Shown here piece by piece: positions 1-5,833 of a DNA stretch of 5,833 bases; within the stretch, counting starts at the first letter, position 1; every line of letters begins with the position of its first letter. The translations under genes and the position numbers were made by a program. The notes under the pieces are model-generated. The model saw only the letters and a list, made by a program, of their open reading frames with translations, made no database searches and had not been told where the DNA came from. This DNA is from Deltaproteobacteria bacterium (GTDB lineage Bacteria; Desulfobacterota; Desulfobacteria; Desulfobacterales; B30-G6): contig JAFDAT010000234.1 of NCBI GenBank assembly GCA_019313725.1, positions 1 to 5,833 on the forward strand, read 5' to 3'.

Positions 1-36
1 GTTCAGATATCGCATTTTGTATGAAAACGACAGCAT

Positions 37-129
37 AAATTTTCATGCCCTTACACATCTAACAGACCCTGAAGCATGTGTATTTTTATTCGCCTTATAG
101 ATACTTTTGCACATAACGCATGAAAATTT
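37..129. repeat. Perfect 12-bp inverted repeat in the leader of the ATPase gene
   Basis: The arms AAATTTTCATGC (37-48) and GCATGAAAATTT (118-129) are exact reverse complements separated by 69 bp. Pairing stops immediately on both sides of the arms. The repeat lies in the 156 bases before the promoter candidate, a stretch in which I see no gene. It could be a pair of operator sites, the ends of a small decayed element, or chance in AT-rich DNA. No target-site duplication is evident around the arms. The repeat itself is directly visible; any function is inference. Confidence 0.5.
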
Positions 130-156
130 GGAAATAACCCACTATATTAAGTCAAT

Positions 157-184
157 TTGACACAAAACAACCTTGTATTATATG
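157..184 (+). promoter_or_regulatory. Candidate sigma70-type promoter for the ATPase gene
   Basis: A perfect TTGACA hexamer lies at 157-162. At 179-184, after a 16-base spacer, is TATATG, a 4-of-6 match to the -10 consensus. A better hexamer, TATTAT (176-181), is only 13 bases away, which is too close. Transcription would start near 190, just ahead of the ATG codons at 202 and 241. The same TTG is the first possible start codon of the long reading frame. Reading it as a -35 element explains why the upstream codons look like translated AT-rich non-coding DNA. Confidence 0.4.
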
Positions 185-240
185 CATTAATTGCTGTTTT
201 TATGGTTGACTTTTATGTCTTAATAGGTATCCTATGCTAT

Positions 241-1599
241 ATGCAAAGAACCATCAATCCAGTACTCACTCAATGGAAAAACAGCCCCGTCAGACAACCC
301 CTCCTTGTTAGAGGTGCACGACAGGTCGGTAAAACCTGTTCGGTTGTCAATTTTGGTAACCGCGAGTTTAGCAACATTGTAACGGTAAATTTCGAGGAGC
401 AGCCGGAAATGAGCTCCTGCTTTTCGGACTTGGACCCCAAAGCAATTCTTGACCGGATTTCTATTTTAACGCGCGAACCCATAAGGCCTGGACAAACACT
501 GTTGTTTCTGGATGAAATTCAAGAATGTCCAAAGGCGATTACCGCACTACGCTATTTCGATGAAAAACTGCCCGAACTCCATGTGATTGGCGCTGGGTCT
601 CTGATTGAGTTTGCTCTGAAAGCAGAGGATTTTCGAATGCCTGTCGGCCGTGTACAGAGCATATACATGGTTCCCATGTCATACGAAGAGTTCCTGATTG
701 CCCTTGGCGAAAAAAGACTGATCGGGTATCTTCAAAAAGCTGATCTGAATTCGGATATCGATCAATCCTTCTCATTGAGACTTGAACAGCTGTTTCGTCA
801 GTACTTACTCGTTGGCGGGATGCCCAGAATTGTAAATTCCTATCGAAAAAAAGTACAAATCACTGAACTGCAGAGATTGCAGACCGGGCTCATCCGAAGC
901 TACACGGATGATTTTGCCAAATATGCCTCCACGGCTAAACACAAATATTTGAAAGAGGTATATGCCAGTGCACCACGGATGATCGGCCGGCGCTATAAAT
1001 ATTCGCATATTGATCCAACCATAGAATCTAAATATTTGAAAAATGCCCTTGAACTACTGGGCAACGCCAGACTTGTGTTTAAAATCTGTCATGCATCCGG
1101 GGCAGGCGTTCCATTGATGGCAACCATGAATGAACGCAAGTTCAAAATTGCCTATATTGATGTAGGGTTGATGCAAAATTCACTGGGGCTTCAGGCTGCC
1201 ACTGTTTCGGCAGATAATATAATGCAGATCAATGCCGGCAGCGTTGCCGAACAGTTTGTGGCCCAGGAACTTACCACCTTGGCTGATCCCTACACCGATA
1301 AGAAGCTCCATTTTTGGGCAAGAGAAGTACGGGGTAGCAATGCCGAAGTCGACTATCTAATCGAAATTGACGGTAGACCGATACCCGTTGAGGTGAAGGC
1401 TGGCGCCCGAGGGTCTTTAAAAAGTATGCGGCTCTTTCTTCAGGAGTACCCCAAGACACCTCTCGGCGTCAGATATTCACTACACGAATTATCTTATGTT
1501 GACCAAATATTATCCATCCCGCTTACCATGGTCAACCAGACGCAGAGACTCGTTCGAGACTGCATGGAAAACAGGACAATGAATAATGAACGGTGCTGA
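241..1599 (+). CDS. AAA+ ATPase with DUF4143 C-terminal domain
   Basis: This encodes a 452-residue protein of the AAA_14/DUF4143 family, cytoplasmic ATPases of largely unknown role that are common in accessory DNA. Numbering from the ATG at 241, Walker A is GARQVGKT (25-32), Walker B is LLFLDE (87-92), and a sensor-like GAGS is at 117-120. The DUF4143 part follows from about residue 185 and ends in a PD-(D/E)XK-like pattern: D371, then E384 and K386 in PVEVKAG. I chose 241 because family members begin just before the Walker A strand. The frame stays open back to TTG at 157, and the extra 28 residues are hydrophobic and could mimic a membrane segment, but they overlap the promoter candidate. 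The Shine-Dalgarno is weak (TAGG, 224-227, 13 bases away). The protein's last dozen residues look like read-through into the leader of the next gene, which it overlaps by 14 bases. The DNA is clearly AT-richer than that gene. Substrate unknown. Confidence 0.9.
   Translation: MQRTINPVLTQWKNSPVRQPLLVRGARQVGKTCSVVNFGNREFSNIVTVNFEEQPEMSSCFSDLDPKAILDRISILTREPIRPGQTLLFLDEIQECPKAITALRYFDEKLPELHVIGAGSLIEFALKAEDFRMPVGRVQSIYMVPMSYEEFLIALGEKRLIGYLQKADLNSDIDQSFSLRLEQLFRQYLLVGGMPRIVNSYRKKVQITELQRLQTGLIRSYTDDFAKYASTAKHKYLKEVYASAPRMIGRRYKYSHIDPTIESKYLKNALELLGNARLVFKICHASGAGVPLMATMNERKFKIAYIDVGLMQNSLGLQAATVSADNIMQINAGSVAEQFVAQELTTLADPYTDKKLHFWAREVRGSNAEVDYLIEIDGRPIPVEVKAGARGSLKSMRLFLQEYPKTPLGVRYSLHELSYVDQILSIPLTMVNQTQRLVRDCMENRTMNNERC
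1573..1576 (+). promoter_or_regulatory. Ribosome binding site of the TPP-enzyme gene, inside the ATPase gene
   Basis: AGGA lies 9 bases before the ATG at 1586 and inside the 3' end of the ATPase gene. An in-frame TGA at 1580-1582 just upstream leaves this ATG as the earliest possible start. The arrangement permits translational coupling to the ATPase gene. Confidence 0.6.
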
Positions 1600-3127
1600 A
1601 ATACTTCTGAAAACTGCCGCGCAGGCCGGTGTGGAGGTCTGTTTCACCAATCCCGGAACCACCGAACTGCCGCTCGTGGCGGCCTTTGACATTGTTCCGG
1701 GCATCCGTCCCGTTCTGGGGCTATTCGAGGGCTGCTGTGCAGGTGCGGCAGATGGATACGGCAGGATGACGGGAAAACCGGCCATGACCCTGTTCCACCT
1801 GGGGCCGGGTCTGGGAAATGCCGTGGCAAACCTGCACAATGCCCGGCGTGCGCGCACACCGGTATTCAATGTCATCGGTGACCACGCCTCCTGGCATAGG
1901 GGCGCTGATGCCCCCTTGACCATGGACATTGAATCTCTTTCCGCAACCGTTTCCGGGTGGACCCGTATGGTCCGTTCCACCGATGCGGTGTCCCAGGATA
2001 CCGCGGATGCTTTGCAGGCCGCCCTTCTGGGCATGGGCGCCACCCTGATCCTGCCTCAGAATTATCAGTGGGCCGACATTCCAGACCCACACATTGCACC
2101 GGTCACCACAAACCCGGCTGAAGTAGATGATCACGGGATCGACACAGCGGCCGTGGCACTCAAGAAAGGCAAAAAATGCCTGCTGCTTCTGGGGGGTGAT
2201 GCCCTGCGGGAAAAAGGCCTGCAACATGCGGCACGCGTTTCAGCGGCTGTAGGATGTGACCTGTTGTCGGAAACATTTCCGGCCCACATGGAACGGGGCA
2301 GAGGGCTGCCTGCGGTGGCCCGCCTCCCCTATGTACCCGAATTTGCAATTCAACAGTTGAGTGCCTTTGATACCATCATCCTGGCCGGCGCAAAAAAACC
2401 CGTGGCCTTTTTCGGTTACAGGGGCGGCACCAGCCAGCTGACCAATGACACGCAGCAGATTTTCACCCTGTCCGAAAGTATGGGTAATGCCGCCCTTGCA
2501 TTGGAACACCTGGCCGAAGCGGTGAAGGCCCCGCCGCATCGAGGCGGGCAGGCTGACAATGCCGGGACGCCGGTTCTTCCCCAGGGAACACTGGATGCTA
2601 AAAAAGCGAGTCTTGTGCTGGCGGCCCTGCAGCCGGAAAATGCCATCATCGTGGACGAATCCATCACATCGGCTGTCGGGTACTACAAGTACACGGCCAC
2701 CGCTCCCCGATTCAGCCTGCTTGCGCTTACCGGGGGAGCCATCGGCATGGGAATGTCCTGTTCCATCGGGGCAGCCCTTGCCTGCACGGACAGACCGGTC
2801 ATCGATTTTCAGGCGGACGGCAGCGCCATGTATACGATTCAATCCTTGTGGACCCAGGCCCGGGAGGGGCTCGATATCACCACCTTGATATGTGCCAACC
2901 GATCCTATAAAATCCTCGAAGCGGAATTCAACCGGGCTGAATCACGGTTGCCCGGGAAGCAGGCACGCTCTTTGATGGATCTGGGCCACCCCCTAACCGA
3001 CTGGGTAAAAATAAGCCAGGGGTTTGGTGTTCCCGCCTGTGCCGTAAATACGGCCGAGGAACTTGCCGAGGCATTGACAAGGGCCTTGGCGGAAACGGGC
3101 CCTAACTTAATCCAAGTCAACCTTTGA
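1586..3127 (+). CDS. Thiamine-diphosphate-dependent enzyme, acetolactate synthase large-subunit-like
   Basis: This encodes a 513-residue member of the superfamily that includes acetolactate synthase and benzoylformate decarboxylase, and the length is normal for the shorter IlvB-like group. The N-terminal pyrimidine-binding domain shows TNPGTTELP (21-29), the cofactor-activating glutamate E48 in LFEGCC, and HLGPGLGN (71-78). A central domain follows. The C-terminal diphosphate/Mg-binding motif is ADGS (410-413) with N438 in CANRSYKIL, so the usual GDG...NN reads ADG...AN. From memory this variant is frequent in this subgroup and need not mean inactivity. The likely reaction is decarboxylation of a 2-oxo acid with or without carboligation. 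The substrate is unknown, and no IlvN-type regulatory subunit gene lies in the window, so a role in branched-chain amino acid synthesis is not supported. The gene is GC-rich compared with the ATPase gene in front of it. It has no visible promoter of its own and no clear terminator after it. Confidence 0.9.
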   Translation: MNGAEILLKTAAQAGVEVCFTNPGTTELPLVAAFDIVPGIRPVLGLFEGCCAGAADGYGRMTGKPAMTLFHLGPGLGNAVANLHNARRARTPVFNVIGDHASWHRGADAPLTMDIESLSATVSGWTRMVRSTDAVSQDTADALQAALLGMGATLILPQNYQWADIPDPHIAPVTTNPAEVDDHGIDTAAVALKKGKKCLLLLGGDALREKGLQHAARVSAAVGCDLLSETFPAHMERGRGLPAVARLPYVPEFAIQQLSAFDTIILAGAKKPVAFFGYRGGTSQLTNDTQQIFTLSESMGNAALALEHLAEAVKAPPHRGGQADNAGTPVLPQGTLDAKKASLVLAALQPENAIIVDESITSAVGYYKYTATAPRFSLLALTGGAIGMGMSCSIGAALACTDRPVIDFQADGSAMYTIQSLWTQAREGLDITTLICANRSYKILEAEFNRAESRLPGKQARSLMDLGHPLTDWVKISQGFGVPACAVNTAEELAEALTRALAETGPNLIQVNL

Positions 3128-3381
3128 CATGCAGCGACGTACCAATTCCCAAGGACTTCAGAGCATATTATTCTCTTATCGAAGGTTTGGGTGGGGCTGT
3201 GATTTCCAAAAAATACCTCAAGGGGACATAGTTCGCTGAATCGGCATTTTTGGGCCTTATTCATTGGAACCGTAAAACTTAAGGACGCCCCGTTCTCGTT
3301 ACAGCCTCCCCTGCACCAACGCCCCCTATGCATATACCATTTGTTTAATACGTTGCCTCGATCCGACCCCCGATCCCACGG
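3128..3381. other. Convergent intergenic gap without a supported gene
   Basis: This lies between the stop of the plus-strand TPP-enzyme gene and the stop of the minus-strand remnant. I found no convincing coding frame, no clean stem-loop followed by a T run on either strand, and no long repeat. The stretch GGGGACATAGTTC (3223-3235) resembles, from memory, the conserved heads of REP-type palindromes linked to Y1 transposases in some deltaproteobacteria. Its complementary arm is absent here, so at most it would be a half element. Confidence 0.4.
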
Positions 3382-4032
3382 TTACAGGGCCGAATTTTGG
3401 TCTCCATTTCGGATCACAGAGTCTAAGTCCTCCATTAGATTGACCAAGGAGAGCAAACGGTCCGCCATGAAAGGAGGTTCAGCTTTAGCGAAATTTCCAA
3501 GATTAGCAGTTGGGCTGATTCCATGGTCTCCCAATGAAAACCTCAACCGGGTTCCATCCTCACCCAGACGCGACATCCCTATCCTGAGGTGCTGGGAATA
3601 TACGAAGTCTGCCATTAAATCTTTACAGGTATTGATGAAATTATCTTCCATGCGATCCGAAAGCCAGTCATGAAGTTCCTTCATCGGCACTCGACCAGAT
3701 TCGTCCGAAAGTTTTTCAAGTTGCTCAGCTAATTCTGCATTACCACTAAGCCGCATCCACCAACCAGCCAGCATCGTCATCGCATCAGCGAACATCTCCG
3801 CATCGTCACGGAACTCTATATATTCAAAATTTTCGTGGTGGGGGCTGATTACTTGACTCCACAGAAGATCCAACTTTTCATCGCCCTTTATTCCTGCGCT
3901 TCGGCAGACATGGCGCAACAAGTCCGCAAAAGTTTTGATAGAATAGCCCTCCGTGGCTTCCATCCACAATGCGCAATCCATCAGGATCGCCATTGGCCAC
4001 GAAGATGCGTATTGAAAATGGATGTATTTCAT
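3382..4032 (-). pseudogene. C-terminal fragment of an unrecognised protein joined to a GIY-YIG gene start
   Basis: The open frame spans 216 codons, but its first 23 or so (ATG at 4032 to about 3964) only re-read the truncated GIY-YIG gene start in the +1 frame, giving an implausible peptide. From an in-frame ATG at 3963 onward the sequence looks like real protein: charged, helix-rich, with features such as EYIEFRDDAEMFADA, AGWWMRLSG, MKELHDWLSDRME and LGDHGISPTANLG. I do not recognise the family. The most likely reading is the last 190 or so residues of a larger protein whose 5' end was replaced when the GIY-YIG start was joined to it near 3962-3967. A short stand-alone protein starting at 3963 or 4032 is possible but has no good Shine-Dalgarno. 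The fragment keeps a long open frame, so decay is recent or the frame is still used. It is the last element of the minus-strand cluster. Confidence 0.6.
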
Positions 4033-4036
4033 TCAT
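3878..4036 (-). pseudogene. GIY-YIG nuclease N-terminal remnant, copy B
   Basis: Translation from the ATG at 4036 begins MNEIHPFSIRIFVANG and continues DPDGLRIVD. This is the characteristic start of a GIY-YIG nuclease family of roughly 290 residues, often with a DUF4357 tail, recognised from memory. After about residue 24 the resemblance ends and the frame runs to a TGA at 3878 through sequence that belongs, in another frame, to a different protein. The GIY-YIG catalytic domain is therefore absent. The ATG is 16 bases after the stop of rhuM, with an AGGA (4047-4050) placed 10 bases upstream, so the start signals survive. The fragment is paralogous to copy A at 5119-5280. Confidence 0.75.
3968..4018 (-). 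repeat. 51-bp direct repeat, copy B (GIY-YIG codons 7-23)
   Basis: This matches 5212-5262 on the same strand at 48 of 51 positions. The three differences are Phe TTT/TTC, Val GTG/GTA and Asn AAT/AAC, all silent. The matching ends at the junction with the unrecognised fragment. Confidence 0.9.
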
Positions 4037-4052
4037 AATCTATAAATCCTGC

Positions 4053-5075
4053 TCATTTTTCGTCCTCGATCTGATTGATGATTCGGTCGAAATCGCTCTC
4101 AAACAGACGGTCCTGCACGATGCGGTATTTCTCGAACTCACTTTCGGCATGTACCTTAGCAATCTCGGTTGTGATTTTCCCCTTATCCTGCAGAATTTCC
4201 CGCTCACTGAATTCCAGGAAAAGGTCCAGTCGTCTTGCCCAATCTTCCATGGTCATGGGAATTTTTCTTCGGGCGCGATCCTCGGCCAGGTCCAGATAGG
4301 CATTGACGATTCGCGCCAACGATTCGAGTTCATCCTGGGCAAGATAGTTTTTGGCCACCGACACATCGGATTTGAGAATTTTTCCATCGGGGCTGTTTGC
4401 CCACGAGGTCAAACCCAGGTGGTCTTTTTGGCTGTCTGCTCGCTTCATGATGAGCTCGGCGGCGGTGTGGCCGTGGATGGCGAAATGCAGTTTGTTCTGC
4501 ACCTTGGCGAAAAAATCGCGGGTGGTCGGAGCGTCCTTGTTGTAATCCATACTGGTGGTATAGATATCGGTAATCTTCTGGTAAAATCGCCGCTCGCTAA
4601 GCCGGATCTCACGGATCTCTTCCAGTAATCTCTCAAAGTAGTCTTCCCCAAGAAAAGTCCCATTCTCCAGGCGTTTTTTGTCCAACACGAAACCCTTGAT
4701 CGCGAATTCCCGCAGAACATGGGTGGCCCACTGCCGGAACTGGGTTGCCCGTATTGAATTTATCCGGTAGCCCACCGAAATGATGGCGTCGAGGTTGTAG
4801 AGTTTGGTGCTGTATTTTTTACCGTCCGCAGCAGTTATTCGGAATTTCCTAATAGCTGAATCCTGATCGAGTTCGCCGCTGGTAAATATATTTTTCAGGT
4901 GCTCGTTGATCGTCGGCACAGTTACCTCAAATAAGGTCGCCATCAGCTTCTGGGTCAGCCAGATGGTCTCGTCCTCATAGCGCGCCTCGATGCTTTTTTC
5001 CCCGGCTTGGCCGGTGAAGATAAGAAACTCCGCCGTGCTGTTCCGGATCTGTAGTTTTTTTTCGTCCTTACTCAT
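4053..5075 (-). CDS. rhuM: RhuM-family protein (virulence RhuM family)
   Basis: This encodes an intact 340-residue RhuM-family protein of normal length, related to the SPI-3 gene rhuM of Salmonella. The biochemical function is not established. Family features are SIEARYEDETIWLTQ (28-42), opening a likely helix-turn-helix region (about 39-61), YNLDAIISVGYRINS (93-107), FRQWATHVL (113-121), a charged helical middle with ERRFYQKITDIY, then FFAKVQNKLHFAIHG and the conserved tail QDRLFESDFDR. No signal peptide or membrane segment is seen, so it is probably cytoplasmic and may bind DNA. The start is fixed by an excellent Shine-Dalgarno six bases upstream. Relatives commonly sit beside restriction-modification or other defence genes, and here the neighbours on both sides are nuclease-gene remnants. 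It is the only complete gene of the minus-strand cluster. Confidence 0.93.
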   Translation of the reverse strand: MSKDEKKLQIRNSTAEFLIFTGQAGEKSIEARYEDETIWLTQKLMATLFEVTVPTINEHLKNIFTSGELDQDSAIRKFRITAADGKKYSTKLYNLDAIISVGYRINSIRATQFRQWATHVLREFAIKGFVLDKKRLENGTFLGEDYFERLLEEIREIRLSERRFYQKITDIYTTSMDYNKDAPTTRDFFAKVQNKLHFAIHGHTAAELIMKRADSQKDHLGLTSWANSPDGKILKSDVSVAKNYLAQDELESLARIVNAYLDLAEDRARRKIPMTMEDWARRLDLFLEFSEREILQDKGKITTEIAKVHAESEFEKYRIVQDRLFESDFDRIINQIEDEK

Positions 5076-5080
5076 GCCGG

Positions 5081-5089
5081 ACTCCTTTT
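5081..5089 (-). promoter_or_regulatory. Strong ribosome binding site of rhuM
   Basis: AAAAGGAGT on the minus strand contains AGGAG ending six bases before the ATG at 5075. It overlaps the TAA (5088-5090) of a short +1 frame, an arrangement typical of translational coupling to an upstream gene. Confidence 0.8.
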
Positions 5090-5118
5090 ATCCGCTAAAA
5101 GGGTCTGTATTGTCACCC

Positions 5119-5280
5119 TTATTCATGACGAACTCTCTTCGCACAATCGTTTTCCGGCAGCAAGGGACGCGGAAACACCAAGGCTCTACCATTCCAGTTT
5201 GACCGTTCAATAATGCGCAATCCATCAGGATCGCCGTTGGCTACGAAGATGCGTATTGAGAAGGGAGGGCTTTCGCTCAT
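5119..5280 (-). pseudogene. GIY-YIG nuclease N-terminal remnant, copy A
   Basis: The 53-residue frame begins MSESPPFSIRIFVANG and continues through DPDGLRIIERSNWNG and ALVFPRPLLPE, a good match to the first 43 or so residues of the GIY-YIG family also seen in copy B. The last ten residues (NDCAKRVRHE) do not fit and the frame stops at 5119, before the GIY-YIG domain. The ATG lies five bases after the HNH gene's stop, so the two genes were originally adjacent in one operon. The break falls near 5152-5157. From there the +1 frame (to TAA at 5088-5090) may be the tail of another gene once located just before rhuM. Confidence 0.8.
5212..5262 (-). repeat. 51-bp direct repeat, copy A (GIY-YIG codons 7-23)
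   Basis: This is the partner of 3968-4018 in the same orientation, with starts 1,244 bp apart. Longest exact runs are 17 and 24 bases. Beyond codon 23 the two copies diverge because copy B switches to another gene. Confidence 0.9.
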
Positions 5281-5285
5281 AAACT

Positions 5286-5833
5286 TTACCCAATTATTGC
5301 GTTACTTAACCATGAGATTCCCTGGCTTTGAACACAGGTTACAGCGACAGAGGAAAACGGCTCTTTTTGTGATACCATATTCCGCAAGCCGATAAGAATT
5401 TCTTCCACCTGGGCCTGTTTTGTTGCGCTCCGCATTTCCTGGAGCTCCTTCATCAAATTCAAGGCACGGTTAATCTTTCTATTACACTGTTCCCATAGGG
5501 CTTTGCGGGCACTCACGAGATCCCCGTAATTAAGATTCAAAACCTTGATGGTGATTTCTGCCCTTTCCTTATTCCAAGGTCCGTCCGGATCAACTGGACA
5601 AATTTTTCCTTCATCATCAAAACTTAAGAGTGCTGGATCGCTCAACCTGGTTGGATCTAACAAACAGGGCTCTTCATCGTTCACGTCCTCCGTGGGGCCA
5701 TTTGCACGATGGCATCCAGCTCTTAAAGGAAAATAGGTCGACTTCGGAACATTGCCGGCACTTCCTGCCAGGCGGTAATTATGCCAATCAAAGGCAAGCC
5801 ACCAATACCCTTGGGCCTCGTTGCCGTTTAAAT
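5286..5833 (-). CDS. HNH-type nuclease, PtuB/TIGR02646-like, C-terminal part (N-terminus beyond window)
   Basis: The frame enters from the right edge (first full codon 5829-5831) and gives 181 residues to the TAA at 5286. The first visible part, YWWLAFDWHNYRLAG then N27-x-x-K30 and YFPL (33-36), matches the end of the HNH motif of PtuB/TIGR02646-type nucleases, where W-x-N and N-x-x-K are conserved. The first His and the N-terminal half would lie outside the window. The CxxC usually next to the last Asn reads GSAG here, so a zinc site is absent or this is a zinc-free subgroup. A conserved-looking tail follows: PCLLDPTRLSDP, LLSFDDEG and a helical end around GLRNMVSQKEPFSSV. Such nucleases usually follow an AAA/SMC-like ATPase gene in anti-phage systems (Septu, retron-linked). 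That partner would be to the right and is not visible. GTG at 5684 is an in-frame codon, not a start. Family assignment is from memory. Confidence 0.6.
   Translation of the reverse strand, partial: LNGNEAQGYWWLAFDWHNYRLAGSAGNVPKSTYFPLRAGCHRANGPTEDVNDEEPCLLDPTRLSDPALLSFDDEGKICPVDPDGPWNKERAEITIKVLNLNYGDLVSARKALWEQCNRKINRALNLMKELQEMRSATKQAQVEEILIGLRNMVSQKEPFSSVAVTCVQSQGISWLSNAIIG

Noticed and set aside
1510..2842. Several long open frames on the minus strand opposite the TPP-enzyme gene
   Set aside because: They lie antisense to a clear enzyme gene in GC-rich DNA, their translations are rich in Arg, Pro, Gly, Ser and Cys, and they show no family motif.
3128..3200. Possible terminator after the TPP-enzyme gene (CCCAAGGACTTC with GAAGGTTTGGG)
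   Set aside because: The arms pair imperfectly, the loop is long, and no T run follows.
3128..3238. Short plus-strand frame from the ATG at 3128, about 36 codons
   Set aside because: It has no ribosome binding site, overlaps the preceding stop codon region, and has no recognisable protein features.
2905..3333. Minus-strand frame of 142 codons spanning the TPP-enzyme gene end and the gap
   Set aside because: More than half is antisense to the enzyme's C-terminus and the rest matches nothing I recognise.
3969..4628. Plus-strand frame of about 219 codons opposite rhuM and GIY-YIG copy B
   Set aside because: It is antisense to the well-supported rhuM. Its start resembles another plus-strand frame at 5213 only because both cross the 51-bp direct repeat.
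5545..5736. Plus-strand 63-codon frame opposite the HNH gene
   Set aside because: It is antisense to a better-supported frame that is open to the window edge and carries HNH-family motifs.

Overview
This is a mixed accessory/metabolic segment of a Gram-negative-looking bacterial genome. I infer a proteobacterium or a Desulfobacterota-type organism, but this rests only on general codon and protein flavour and is weak. No rRNA, tRNA, CRISPR array or complete insertion sequence was seen.

Left part, plus strand. An AT-rich leader (1-240) holds a perfect 12-bp inverted repeat and a TTGACA-type promoter candidate. It is followed by a DUF4143-type AAA+ ATPase gene (best start 241, stop 1599). Its last 14 bases overlap the start of a GC-richer gene (1586-3127) for a thiamine-diphosphate enzyme of the acetolactate synthase / benzoylformate decarboxylase superfamily. 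The two genes differ sharply in base composition, which suggests that the ATPase was placed in front of an older metabolic gene.

Middle. A 254-bp convergent gap (3128-3381) carries no gene I can support.

Right part, minus strand, read right to left. First comes the C-terminal part of an HNH-type (PtuB/TIGR02646-like) nuclease running off the window edge. Five bases later comes the start of a GIY-YIG nuclease gene, cut off after about 43 recognisable residues. Next is an intact rhuM-family gene with a strong Shine-Dalgarno. A second, separate copy of the same GIY-YIG gene start follows, cut off after about 24 residues and running out of frame into the tail of an unrecognised protein (216-codon frame, 3382-4032). 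HNH, GIY-YIG and RhuM proteins are typical contents of defence or mobile islands, so this reads as a partly decayed and rearranged island.

The main discovery is the pair of truncated GIY-YIG gene starts flanking rhuM. They share a 51-bp direct repeat whose only three differences are synonymous third-position changes. This points to two paralogues that were both functional before each was broken, with the gene start acting as a junction point. Whether an intact new system exists here cannot be decided from this window, because the HNH gene's upstream partner lies beyond the right edge.
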